Below are positions 11,086 through 22,400 of a DNA stretch of 64,000 bases, one piece after another (position 1 is the stretch's first letter; every line of letters begins with the position of its first letter). Source of the DNA: Poa pratensis (lineage: Eukaryota > Streptophyta > Magnoliopsida > Poales > Poaceae); contig CAMZMU010000055.1 of NCBI GenBank assembly GCA_947311845.1, positions 18,786,877-18,850,876 on the forward strand, written 5' to 3'. The position numbers and the translations under genes are program-made. A model generated the notes under the pieces. It saw nothing but the letters and a program-made list of their open reading frames with translations. It was not told where the DNA came from and searched no databases.

Positions 11086-11763
11086 GCACTGCTGCTAGGT
11101 ACTATAGATCTTTGTATGATCCAGTTGATACATCATGCCCATTCTACAATTGGATTTGGAAGAGTAAATGCACTATGAGCATCAAAATATTTGCCTGGCT
11201 AATTCTTAGTGATCGACTAAACACAAGGGACATGCTACAGAGACGACATTGGAATGTTACCTAGGTCTTTGACTGTGTTTTATGTCCTGGAATTCACCAT
11301 GAGGATTGCTAGAGATCACCTATTCTTCAACTGTAACTTCAATGTGCACATCTGCAATTATTTATAAATAAGTTGGGAAGATGGTGATGATCGACTAATT
11401 AAATATTGCCATGGAGGCCAGACGACAATTTCATCAGCCTTTCTTTGCTGAGGTGGTGTTCCTCGCTTGTTTGGCACATTTGGAAGGTCAGAAACGCGAT
11501 AATTTTTGAAGGTATCCGACCAAGATTTGCCACTTGGCGTGTCTGCTGAGTGCATAACATTTCTCTCCATGCTCATAGGATGAAAGCGAATCATAAAACC
11601 AAGCTGTTAGACTGGATTACCTCTCTCCATTAGATTTCTTTTCTGTCATATATGTAATCTGGTGAGTGATACCTCTCCTTGTAAATAACTTGTATGTTGT
11701 AAGTTGGGTGGAATAAATGTTGGGCTATGGGGCTTTTTGCCTCACAGTAGATAGTAAAAAAAA
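11086..11763 (+). mobile_element. 5'-truncated, decayed LINE 3' end (zf-RVT region)
   Basis: One plus frame reads YRSLYDPVDTSCPFYNWIWK and continues through IFAWLILSDRLNT and CVLCPG, the zinc-binding domain that follows reverse transcriptase in plant L1-type LINEs. Farther on, WHIWKVRNAIIFEG matches their usual C-terminus. Stops (11262, 11309) and shifts break it. A short A tract at 11756-11763 marks the 3' end. Confidence 0.8.
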
Positions 11764-11894
11764 GTTACTCCCCACTATGGCCAGCCAAATTAGCAAAGTT
11801 CAGCAATACTTCTCCCCACAATGACCAGCCATGAGGAAAGCAATCACGCCATGCAAACCCAGCAATATCTACACCACGTGTCCACTCACGAGAA

Positions 11895-12395
11895 GAGATA
11901 CATTTAGGCTGCTCATAATGGAAAATAACATACACTAGTATCATTGTATCATGCATATGATACTAGTTTATGTACTATCTCCGTAGTGGGTAATAACATA
12001 TGCGTGGTATCATGTAATATTGTATTTATTAGTTTGCAAACACATTTTTGTCTTGTAATGCGTATCATATATACCACTACTCCCTCCCTCTTCATTAATT
12101 GTTGCACCACATCAATTTTTGCCAAAATGTCATACATGATACTAGTTGCCTTCACTATGGGTAGCCTTATGCATATAGCTATGATACTAGTCTATTTACT
12201 ATCTTTATATTTATATATTTATAGTGGGTAGTAACATTGTAAGCTCATTTTGTCTTGGAATGCGTTATGTTACAAAATCATGTCATGATACCACTATCCC
12301 TCTCTCTTCATTAATTGTTGTGCCACATCCGTTTTATGCCACCATGCCAAGCACGATACTACTTACCTCCACTATGGGTAGCCTTATGCATATAT
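11895..12395. repeat. Two tandem copies of a ~217-bp unit
   Basis: Landmarks recur at a 216-217 bp spacing: TTCATTAATTGTTG at 12091 and 12307, CACTATGGGTAGCC at 12153 and 12370. The unit is rich in TGATACTA and GTGGGTAGTAACAT words. The family is not recognised. Confidence 0.7.
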
Positions 12396-12944
12396 CGAGT
12401 TAGCCACTTGTCGAGAACCGAGAACCGTTCGATTTAATTGTCGATGCCCGCGTACTAGGGCATACCAGCCGCTGCCACTGGGAGTATTTGGCCGGCCTTG
12501 GACACTTAGTCGACCATTGGCACAATCTCCGTGGCGGTGTCGCTTGCCCGTAGGACACGATGCCTCGGTTATCTGAGTATCAAACCCGGCTGCGCGGCCA
12601 TGTGTGTCACAACTCTCAAACCAAAGGTATGTTATGGAAAAAACTATTGGACAACATTGTTGTTAGACCGATTATAAAGTGTATACTAGTTGATTAGTAG
12701 TTTGGTAAACTGATCCAAAGTTACAAACTAAACTACTATTTAGGACTTTCAGTCTAGTTGTAAACTAATTAACGTAGAATTGCACAATATAAAAGTGAAA
12801 AACTTGATTGAAAATATGGTGTATTTGTTTTTATGTAACCTTGCCTAAAAAATGAAGAGAAAATAATTAGGCACCACTTTAGTATTGTTAATGTAAATAT
12901 AATTGGGACAGAGGAAGCTACTATTAAAATATTATGAATACTAA
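12396..12944. other. No recognisable feature
   Basis: A GC-rich patch (12400-12620) is followed by AT-rich DNA. No coding signal is seen. Confidence 0.4.
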
Positions 12945-13233
12945 ATTCACAATAAGCTGAAACCAAAAGCACAAAAGACGGTTTATTGTTGTATTATCCT
13001 ACATCTTTTTTACATGTGCAATTATTACCGGCCTCGCCCCATACTCAAATTCTGGATCCGCCCCTGCACACGCAAATGGTGAATCTGCACTTGGAAAAAA
13101 GCCGCGTACCCATATCATGCTAGTACAACTTGCGTGATGAGATGGTGCATGATTGCATGGACTAGCCTCCTATTTTCCTCCCATATCTCAAAACATAATA
13201 TTTTCTATCTTATTCTCATGTGTTTCTACTATT
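12945..13233 (+). repeat. Dispersed repeat, copy 1 left part (split by an RTE LINE)
   Basis: Aligns by eye with 18170-18470 (shared blocks ACTAAATTCACAATAAGCT, GGTGAATCTGCACTTG, ACTAGCCTCCT / GCTAGCCTCCT). It continues after the LINE at 16535. Bases 13023-13067 (ending GGATCCGCCCCTG) look like the right end of a hAT-type element. Confidence 0.7.
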
Positions 13234-16200
13234 AACTCCGCCTATGTTGTCTCAACATAGCCGGTCCCAAGCCCGGATAAAGGAGGAGGGTTGTGATAGG
13301 CTTGGCAAGCCAACGGAAAAAACCCAGCCACTCTTATGGAGATGAAACCCAAAAGAACCTCGTTGGGGCGTAACCCTCTTAGCGACGCGCCATATCGAAA
13401 CCCGGGTGTGGTGTCAAATGGGCAAGGGCCGGGCCGCCACCCCCTTGGTGGCGCGCCGTATCTTGATCTGGATACGGTGATAAGTGAGCAAGGATCGGGT
13501 CGTCGCATCCTTAGTGGCGCGCTGCATCGACGCCCGGGTGTAGTGAAAAATGAGCAAGGGTCTTCGCATTTGACTCGACGAGTGCGGAGGGTAAGGAAGT
13601 TAGCCGAGCCTAGGAGGATCCGCTTAGGTAGCTGGAACGTAGGGTCCCTGACGGGCAAGTTACGGGAGTTAGTTGATACGGCGATAAGGAGGCGTGTTGA
13701 TGTCCTATGTGTCCAAGAGACCAAATGGAAGGGACAGAAGGCGAAGGAGGTGGAGGATACCGGCTTTAAGCTGTGGTACACGGGGACAACCTCAAACAAA
13801 AATGGGGTAGGCATCTTGATCAACAAGAGCCTCAAGGATGGAGTAGTGGACGTCAAGAGGCAAGGAGACCGGATTATCCTAGTCAAGCTGGTTGTTGGGG
13901 ACTTAGTTCTCAATGTTATCAGCGCGTATGCCCCGCAAGTAGGCCACAACGAGAGCACCAAGAGAGAGTTCTGGGAAGGTCTCGAGGACTTGGTTAGGAG
14001 AGTACCTACTGGTGAGAAGCTCTTCATAGGAGGAGACCTCAATGGCCATGTGGGTACATCTAACACAGGTTTTGAAGGGGTGCATGGGGGCTTTGGCTAT
14101 GGCATCAGGAACCAAGAAGGGGAGGATGTCTTAAGCTTCGCCCTAGCCTACGACATGGTCGTAGCTAACACCCTCTTTAGAAAGAGAGAATCCCACCTAG
14201 TGACTTTCAGTAGTGGCCAACACTCTAGCCAGATTGATTTTGTCCTCTCTCGAAGAGAAGATAGACGCGCTTGCCTTGATTGTAAGGCGATACCTGGAGA
14301 GAGTGTTGTCCATCAACATAAGCTGGTGGTGGCTGACTTCCGTTTTTGGATTCGTGTCCAGCGGGATAAGCGCCCAAAAGTTGCTAGAACAAAGTGGTGG
14401 AAGTTAAAGGGAGAGGCAGCTCAAGCTTTTAAGGAGAGGGTTTTTAAGGAGGGCCCTTGGGAGGAAGGAGGCGATGCAAACAGTATGTGGATGAGGATGG
14501 CGACTTGCATTCGGAAGATTGCATCAGAGGAGTTTGGGGTGACCAGGGGAAGTAGAAGGGATGCTAAGGATACCTGGTGGTGGAACGTTGAGGTCCAGAA
14601 GGCTATTAAGGAGAAGAAGGACTGTTTCAGACGCCTATACCTGGACAGGAGCGCAACCAACATGGAGATATACAAGGGGGCAAAGAAGGCCGCAAAGCGA
14701 GCGGTGAGCGAGGCAAGGGGTCGGGCGTATGAGGACCTCTACCAGCGTCTAAACACGAAGGAAGGCGAAAGAGACATCTATAAGATGGCGAAGACGAGAG
14801 AAAGGAAGACGAGGGATGTCAACCAAGTCAAATGCATAAAGGATAGAGCGGATCAACTCCTCGTGAAGGACGAAGAGATCAAGCGTAGATGGCGAGAGTA
14901 CTTCGACGACCTGTTCAATGGAGAGAATGAGAGCTCTACCATTGAGCTAGACGATTCCTCCGATGATACCAGCCGACGCTTTGTGCGGCGTATCCAGGAG
15001 GCTGAGGTTAGGGAGACTTTGAAGAGGATGAAAGGAGGCAAGGCAATGGGCCCTGATGGTATCCCCATCGAGGTGTGGAGAGGCCTTGGAGACATAGCGA
15101 TAGTATGGCTAACTAAACTTTTCAACCTCATTTTTCGGTCAAACAAGATGCCCGAAGAATGGAGGCGGAGTACATTAGTGCCAATCTTCAAGAACAAGGG
15201 GGATGTTCAAAGTTGCACTAATTACCGTGGAATCAAGTTGATGAGCCATACAATGAAGCTATGGGAGAGAGTCATTGAGCACCGTTTAAGAAGATTGACA
15301 AGCGTGACCAAAAATCAATTTGGTTTCATGCCTGGGAGGTCTACCATGGAAGCCATCTTCTTGGTACGACAACTTATGGAGAGATACAGGGAGAAGAAGA
15401 AGGATCTTCATATGGTGTTCATTGACTTGGAGAAGGCGTATGATAAGATAACACGGAATGTCATGTGGTGGGCCTTGGAGAAACACAAAGTCCCAACAAA
15501 GTACATTACCCTCATTAAGGATATGTATGATAATGTTGTGACAAGTGATGGCGACACCGATGACTTTCCAATTAAAATAGGACTGCACCAGGGGTCAGCT
15601 TTGAGCCCTTATCTCTTTACTTTGGTGATGGATGAGGTCACAGGGGATATACAAGGAGATATCCCATGGTGTATGCTCTTTGCGGATGATGTGGTGCTAA
15701 TTGACGATAGTCGGGCGGGGGTTAATAGAAAGTTAGAGCTGTGGAGGCGGACTCTAGAATCGAAAGGTTTTAGGCTTAGTAGAACCAAAACTGAGTACAT
15801 GAGGTGCAGTTTCAGTACTACTAGGCACGAGGAGGAAGAGGTTAGGCTTGATGGACAGGTGGTACCTGAGAAAGACACCTTCCGATATTTGGGGTCTATG
15901 CTCCAGAAGGATGGTGATATCGATGAAGATGTGAGTCATCGAATCAAAGCTGGTTGGATGAAGTCGCCAAGCTTCTGGCGTCCTCTGTGATAGGAAAGTG
16001 CCACAAAAGCTAAAAGGCAAGTTCTATAGGACGGCGATTCGACCTGCGATGTTGTATGGCGCAGAATGTTGGCCGACCAAGAGACGACATATCCAACAGT
16101 TAGGTGTAGCGGAGATGCGCATGTTGAGATGGATATGTGGCCACACAAGAAAGGACCGGGTTAGGAATGATGATATACGTGAGAGAGTTGGGGTAGCACC

Positions 16201-16523
16201 AATTGAAGAGAAGGTTGTCCAACACCGTCTAAGATGGTTTGGTCATATAGAACGTAGGCCTCCGGAAGCGCCATTGCATACCGGACGGATAAAGCGGGAT
16301 GAGAATGTTAAGAGGGGTCGTGGTAGGCCAAACTTGACATGGGAGGAGTCTGTTAAGAGAGATCTGAAGGATTGGAATATCACCAAAGAACTAGCCATGG
16401 ATAGGGCTGCGTGGAAGTTAGCTATCCATGTGCCAGAACCATGACCTGGTTTCGAGATCTTATGGGTTTCAACTCTAGCCTACCCCAACTTGTTTGGGGA
16501 AAAAGACTTTGTTCTTGTTGTTA
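13234..16523 (+). mobile_element. RTE-clade LINE, nearly complete, 11-bp target duplication
   Basis: The insertion is bounded by TTTCTACTATT at 13223-13233 and 16524-16534. It has a 102-bp 5' leader, one long frame with apurinic endonuclease and reverse transcriptase, a very short 3' UTR and a TTG-rich tail (TTTGTTCTTGTTGTTA) instead of poly(A). All of these are hallmarks of plant RTE elements. The related repeat at 18170-19290 shows the site without the insertion (TGTTCTACGATTCGAA). The leader contains a small perfect hairpin (TATGTTG/CAACATA, 13246-13262). Confidence 0.92.
13336..16444 (+). pseudogene. RTE ORF: endonuclease-reverse transcriptase, one frameshift
   Basis: The enzyme nicks target DNA and copies the element's RNA at the nick. 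ATG 13336 opens an 884-codon frame. Residues 11-76 are three tandem 22-residue repeats (each starting GR, with L/I at position 5). The endonuclease follows from about residue 95 ([43 protein letters not shown]). The reverse transcriptase has [10 protein letters not shown] near residue 695, [13 protein letters not shown], and the catalytic FADD near 782-785. At about 15964 a probable 2-bp loss shifts the frame and stops it at 15990. The normal C-terminus (GRGRPNLTWEESVKRDLKDW) continues in another frame to 16444. No other lesion was seen. Confidence 0.93.
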
Positions 16524-16534
16524 TTTCTACTATT

Positions 16535-17150
16535 CGAAATAACGTGAATAATGAAGGTGTGCTTGTTATGCCCTCTTTAAAGTATTTTCGTCCATAACTA
16601 TTAATGACGAGATTTATATGTTGGTTAATTAGTTAAGACCTAACATATGATGAGCGTGGAGATATATGTTGGGAGGCGAGAAAATATTTTATTCGCCTAA
16701 ACCTGCATGTTTAGAGAATAAAAAAAGTTAGAAAGTTTAGTAAACTGCCACTCATTTCCTCACAATCAGTTAATTTCCCATATTATACGTTTCTACACAC
16801 TCGTGCTTTCCATTCATGTGCCAAACTCACGGAGTGTGGAAATCGCCTCTAAAACTTTCGTCGCATGAGTCACTAGCTTCGAAGGAATCATGAAAGTGGT
16901 CTATATCTCTTATAAAGAACCCCCCACTAACTTGTATTAATAAATTTTCTATCTCAACATGCAAACTATACACATCATCCATTTTCTTAACCAATCATCT
17001 GTCGATTTCAACTAATATTTACTAAACACTACATGCAACCTACACATCATCCATTGCTTAAAACATCTAATTGTTCACATTGATAATTTATAATACAAAC
17101 TCATCTCATGTATTAAATTTAGTATCTCGACTATGATCATGCATATCACT
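16535..17150 (+). repeat. Dispersed repeat, copy 1 right part
   Basis: Continues the unit split by the RTE insertion and aligns with 18588-19100 (shared blocks CTAACTTGTATTAATAA / CTAACATGTATTAATTAG and CACATCATCCA). It ends where an antisense retroposon-like stretch begins. Confidence 0.65.
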
Positions 17151-17189
17151 TTAGACAACATAATGTATCATGCCCTTTATACCTTTTGT

Positions 17190-17812
17190 TTACACAATAT
17201 TGATAAAGGGAATATATTAATATCGTAAAGATAACAATTACACCCGGCCTCTGCACCAACAAGACATCGAAAGACATCAGGGATGCACACAGCTAAGAAC
17301 AAAATAAACAAGAGAGAAAATAAAAACAAAAACCCCATCGCGGTGTACAACACATCGCAACAGAAGCACTCTAACCACCACCGAATACAACACCCGTACT
17401 ACAACCTAGGCTCTCCAAAAGCGACGCCTTCAATAAGGAAACAATGAACAATTATTCTCGTCGCCCGATCAAATATCTTGGGTTTTTACCCGGAGAAAGA
17501 CCGAGTATTCAAAACAATGACTTCACCAAGTCCACTGCCAGGTACAACTAATGAAGGTCAGATCTTGGATTTTTACCCTGAAAATCAAGGCTCAGTACTC
17601 GACGAGCACCACCAAAGATGCAGTCCACCTGTATTGTCACCCCCTTGCAAACGCTGCTGCTGCAAGACGCCGAGCACCCGACACACAGGAAAAACCTGTG
17701 CCGCGTTGTCTTCAACACAATCAACCAACCTCTGATCGCAGCCACCATGACTTTCTCCATCTCTGTCAGCTCCATGGAAATCTATATAAAGACATGTCTC
17801 ATAGCACCGAAT
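17190..17812 (-). mobile_element. Probable antisense retroelement 3' fragment
   Basis: The reverse strand carries GGTGCAGAGGCCGGGTGTAA followed by an AT-rich end, a layout I associate with 3' ends of Triticeae non-LTR elements. No target duplication was found and no protein is readable. Confidence 0.35.
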
Positions 17813-18005
17813 GATTGACGAAGCTTCACGCTGAAAATCGTCTGCTCTCTCTGACTCTAAGGCACAAACGATTTGTGAGAGATTTTCAGCACGACCGTAT
17901 CGATTCTGCTCTAGATCTCCAGTAACATCATGTGCCAGACTGCGGAGATCACCAAGAAGACATGTCGTCAGCTCCATGGAAATCTATATAAAGACATGTC
18001 TCATA
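17765..18005 (+). repeat. Identical 39-bp direct repeats 202 bp apart
   Basis: Bases 17765-17803 recur exactly at 17967-18005. The repeat includes CTATATAAAG, a TATA-like word. Between them GCTGAAAAT (near 17830) and ATTTTCAGC (near 17882) could pair. Confidence 0.85.
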
Positions 18006-18169
18006 CCCGTGGCTAATAATTTAGCTCATTGGAAACTTTCAGTTCAGTTAAGTCATGGCAGCGTGATTGGTCAAATCACATAATGTAACTCTATCTTCAA
18101 TCCATTCTACCTGCTCATCAGACGCGAAGTTGACACTGTCTCCTGAAAAATATCACACAATTAGGGATA

Positions 18170-19290
18170 CTAAATTCACAATAAGCTAGAACACACCGCA
18201 CAAAAGACGGTACATTGTTGTGTTATCTTACATTTTCTTTTACATGCGTGGTTATTGCCGACCTCGCCCCTCTATACTCAGATTCTAGATCCGTCCCTGC
18301 ACACATGGATGGTGAATCTGCACTTGAAGAAAACGTGTGGACCCGTATCGTGATAGTACAACTTGCCCGATGAGATGGTACATGGCTGCACGGGCTAGCC
18401 TCCTGTTTTCCTCCCAAATCTCAAAAACAAAATAATTTTCTATCCTATTCTCTTGTGTTCTACGATTCGAAGTGCACTAGGTGATGCATGCAACTAGCAT
18501 TTATAGGTGTTTGGGACTTGCAAGTTGCAAGCACACTTTGCGCGTTTTCTATCTGCCTCACTATGGTGAGCCAGGGATGCATACAAATAATGTGAATGAA
18601 GGCGTGCTTGTGTTTGTTAAGCCCCCTTAACAGTATAGTCATCAATAACTATTAATTAATAGATTTATCGGTTGCGTAATTAGTTAGAGCCTAACCTCCG
18701 ATGAGCATGGAGAGGTAGGTTGAGGCGAGTAAGATTTTTTTGGCTAAAATGGCATGCTTAGAGAACAAAAGAAAACGTTGCAAATTTCATTAAACTGTCA
18801 CTCATTTCGTAGTGATTGGTTAATTTTCCATATTTTATGTTTGTAGACAGTCGTCCTTTCCATTCCCCCGCCAAACTCATGGAGCGTGGCGTCTATTTTT
18901 TTTTGTCACATGAGTCACTAGGTCCGAAGGAATAATCAAAGTGATCTATACTTATTATAAGACAAAACCCCACTAACATGTATTAATTAGTCTATCTCTA
19001 CATGTAAGGTGTCCACATCATCCACTATTTGCGCCATTAATTTATCCATGTCATCCTAAATTTATATTCATACATGCAATGTATTCACATTATTTATTAT
19101 TTTAGCCATACAATTTCCACATAATAGATTTTTAGCGGTTAAATATTTAAACACTTCACGGTGATTAAATTTAGAATTGTGACTATTGTGGAAAATAAAA
19201 TTCTTTATATTCCTGATTTTTTCTATTTCATACAAACTTTCTTTTATAATATAATTTTCTTTAAAAAAATCCCGCTGCAACGCGCGGACA
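18170..19290 (+). repeat. Dispersed repeat, copy 2 (uninterrupted)
   Basis: Direct-orientation copy of the unit at 12945-13233 plus 16535-17150. About 120 bp (18470-18588) is present here but absent around the RTE site in copy 1. It ends near CCCGCTGCAACGCGCGG (19271-19287), a word common at ends of grass repeats. Class unknown. Confidence 0.65.
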
Positions 19291-21131
19291 GCCGTTAAGC
19301 CGTGGGATTGCGCGCACGCTGCTTATACTAACGGGGCTTTTGTGGGTGCCTTTGATGGATCTAGAGATTACCATGGCTTTGTTAGTTAGAGCTGGGCTCT
19401 AGAATGGGCTTGTACGTAGTAAACAGGCTTTTGTGAGCCTCTCTCTCTGAAGCGTGAAGGCCGGTTGCTTACTCACATTCAACTATAGTAGGCCCAAATA
19501 GAACGAAGCTTATTCCTTTTTGCGATGAAAAATAGAAACTTATTCGTATCATATAGCACTATAATTAAGTCAAACCAGACTTAGCATAGGCGTTATCCTC
19601 ACAAAGCAAGGCAATATGGCAGGCATATACTCCTACTAATTTTCTTATGCTAGCATTAAAAAAAACATAATATTCTAGCTAGCTAGCTTATACTCACCTA
19701 GAAAGCCATACGTTTCGTTCTTCCAGGATAGCCAAACAGTGCAGCACTAGTAGAACACAGGATCAGTAAAGAGAGGATAACGAAAGGCAGGGGGATTAAT
19801 TAGGGAGTAGCCACTGCTACGCTGTCTTTAGGTTAGGCGTGGATAGTGGACGGGCATAGATGCGGGTCTGTCGACGTCAGGACGCAGTGTAGCAAGTTCC
19901 AACGAGACCCACCACGGTACTGGTATTGGCCGTCATGATCAGCACCATGATCACAGCTCAGATTCATTCGGTCGATCGACATGGTACGACGCCTTCAATT
20001 GGAAATGACGGCCACTGTTATCCCGAATTCCTGATCATATTCCCTTCCCCGGTACTGGTACCCGGATTACCTTCTCCACTACCTGAATCTGGAACCCCAC
20101 TCTACACCAACCCTATAGCTAGCTGAAGAAAGAAAGCAAGGATCACTCGAGGTGCAACTAAAATGTGCTTTTCCAAAAGGACAAAGGCTTGCTTTATAGC
20201 TCCCAAACTTTTGCAGGTTTCCAAAACCTTAAAATAAAGCAAAGGGGAGGGAGATGGACCCTGTTCTTTTGCGTCCGAAAGAAAGCCCGGTGTAAAAATC
20301 CCCCCGGAACACCCAAAGGTCACTCAAATGCCCTCATTTGTTTACGCTTGCAGCACAACAGCCTGTTCTGTTCTTGGAGAGCCGCATGGATCATCATCAG
20401 AGATTCAGAGATGAGATGAGGAGAACAGCTTAGCGGAGGCGGAGCAGCCGGTGGGAATGGGACGGTTCAGCAGCAGCTAGCAGCAGAATCCACAGACATG
20501 CGTCCAAACCCTTGTTAATTATGAGCGCCATGATTGGCCGGGCCCGATCGATCGTCTCCATCCTTGCCGCTGCTGCTCGTGCACCTTGCTTTCGCAGGCG
20601 AGCAGAGCACAGTGCCCATGGATGGCTCCCAAGTCTGAGAGGCTCCCCATGCCCGCTTTACTGTAGCGAGAAGCGCGTCGTCGTGCTTGGAGGTTGGTGG
20701 CCGTCGCCCATGCGGCCAGCCAGCCAGCGTTTTCTCGGGCCCGACGCACGCTCGCAGCAGGCTGGCCGTGCGCCGTCCTGTCCGGTTCGTTCCGGGAAGC
20801 CATCACGGAACAGCGAGAGATGGCGGCCTCTTGCCGATAACGTCTCTCGATTTGTAGCAGAACAACAGTGTGGATGGGTTGGAGCCAGCACGAGGGAACC
20901 GGGATCGGCCGCGCCCACCACACGAATGTTCGTCCACACGCGCACTGCTCCGTCACGGTCCAGGGACCCCGATATCTCCGGACCGGGATCCCGTGCGTCC
21001 GTAGAACATGGGCACGGCCAAGTTGAATACGAGCCGCTCCATCCGATATCAACCGACGACAGAAACCTTCATCTTGCCCGTGCAACTCCGTAGAACATGG
21101 GCTATCCACCATCTAACTCCGCTCGTCACCC
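19291..21131. other. No recognisable gene; GC-rich patch 20510-21100
   Basis: Bases 20510-21100 are open in several frames on both strands, which is what a GC-rich patch gives. No domain is recognisable. The rest is mixed AT-rich DNA with a short GCTAGCTAGCTAGC run near 19677. Confidence 0.4.
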
Positions 21132-21139
21132 CGCCCGGT

Positions 21140-21291
21140 CAGGGGCGGAGGCAGGATCCCTTAATTTTTGATGTTAAGGGGGCCGGTAGAGTAAAAGTTT
21201 CACAAATAATCACTGTTCATACAATTTTAGTAGCAAATCCATGGTATTAGGGGGCCAGGGCCCCTGCTGGTCCCCCCTGCCTCCGCCAGTG
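21140..21291. mobile_element. 152-bp hAT-type MITE with 8-bp target duplication
   Basis: Termini CAGGGGCGGAGGCAGG and, inverted, CACTGGCGGAGGCAGG are flanked by CGCCCGGT at 21132-21139 and 21292-21299. An 8-bp duplication and CA-starting inverted ends fit hAT. Confidence 0.88.
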
Positions 21292-21429
21292 CGCCCGGTT
21301 GCCTCACCAACATGAACAAGATTGAGCTCCGTAGGGCAGCGTTCGGACCCGTCCCGCTTCCTACTAAAAATAGCCTATGCTAGTTATTATAATCGTGTCC
21401 TGATTTTAGCTTTTTTCAACTGATCCCAA

Positions 21430-22400
21430 CTTATGCGGGACTTACCGCCGCCTGCAACCCTACTAGCAAGGTTTCCGGTGGCAAATGCAAGATAAATTTG
21501 GAGGCGGTTTGTAGGCCAACAAATCTTGGGAAGTTTGTTCGTGCATTGCGGTTGAGGTGGCCACGGTTCGAATGGAGAAACCCTAACAAGCTTTGGGTCG
21601 GGTCCTGAAATCCTTGCGACGAGGTGGACACGTAACTCTTCTATGCTTCTACTACTATCACCATAGGAGATGGTGGCATCACCCCCTTTTGGGACTCACC
21701 TTGGCTCAGCGGTAAAAAACCTAAAGACATCGCGCCCCTCATCTTTGAGGTGTCTTGTAGGAAAAGATGGAGTGTCAACAAGCTTTGCATGAGGATGCTT
21801 CGATAAAAAAAAATCAAAATGGACGCCAACTTGACTATTGCTCATATTAACGAGTTCATCTGTTTTTGGAGTGAGCTTAGGGGTGTTCAACTCCGCGAGG
21901 ATGTGAGGGACAAGATTGTTTGGAACCTCACCGGAAGCGGTGACTATTCTACATCTTCAGCTTACAAGGCTCAATTTTTGGGTTACTTGTGCTCCAACAT
22001 GAACAAGGTGGTTTGCAAGGTTTGGGCCCCTCCAAAGGTCAAATTTTCCGCATGGCTTGCTATTCAAAATAGGGTTTGAATGACAGATCAGTTGGAGAAG
22101 AGAGTATGGCCGAATTGTGGCCTTTACCCTCCCATGCAAGCAAACTATGGATACGACGTCTCACCTCTTCCCTACATGGACACCCCCCCCCCCCCCCCCC
22201 CCCCCCCCCGCGCGCGCGGTTGGTTGCCCGAGCTTATTCGGGCTTCACCATGCTTGTTGGTTGGGCCATTTGGTCGAGAGTAATCCCTTTTTGTGGGTTT
22301 GGAGCCGATTCTTGGCTCCCTTGTATATGTAAAACTTAAAAACCTCCCTTTCTTAAGTATTGAATAAGGCAAATATTTTGCCTCCGTTTTGAAATAAAAT
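21430..22400 (+). mobile_element. Decayed LINE 3' end (zf-RVT region) with 27-base C run
   Basis: The frame 21819-22079 reads IVWNLTGSGDYSTSSAYKAQ and VWAPPKVKFSAWLAIQNRV, typical of the region after reverse transcriptase in plant L1-type LINEs. A stop follows, then text like DQLEKRVWPNCGLYP. The coding text is interrupted by 27 consecutive C (22183-22209) and a GCGCGCGC run. A GGCAAATATTTTGCC hairpin near 22368 resembles LINE 3' ends. Confidence 0.75.

Noticed and set aside
13242..14066. 274-codon minus-strand frame
   Set aside because: Antisense shadow of the RTE coding sequence.
20512..21112. Opposed open frames of ~195 codons on both strands
   Set aside because: Mirror-image frames in a GC-rich patch, with no recognisable domain or gene context.
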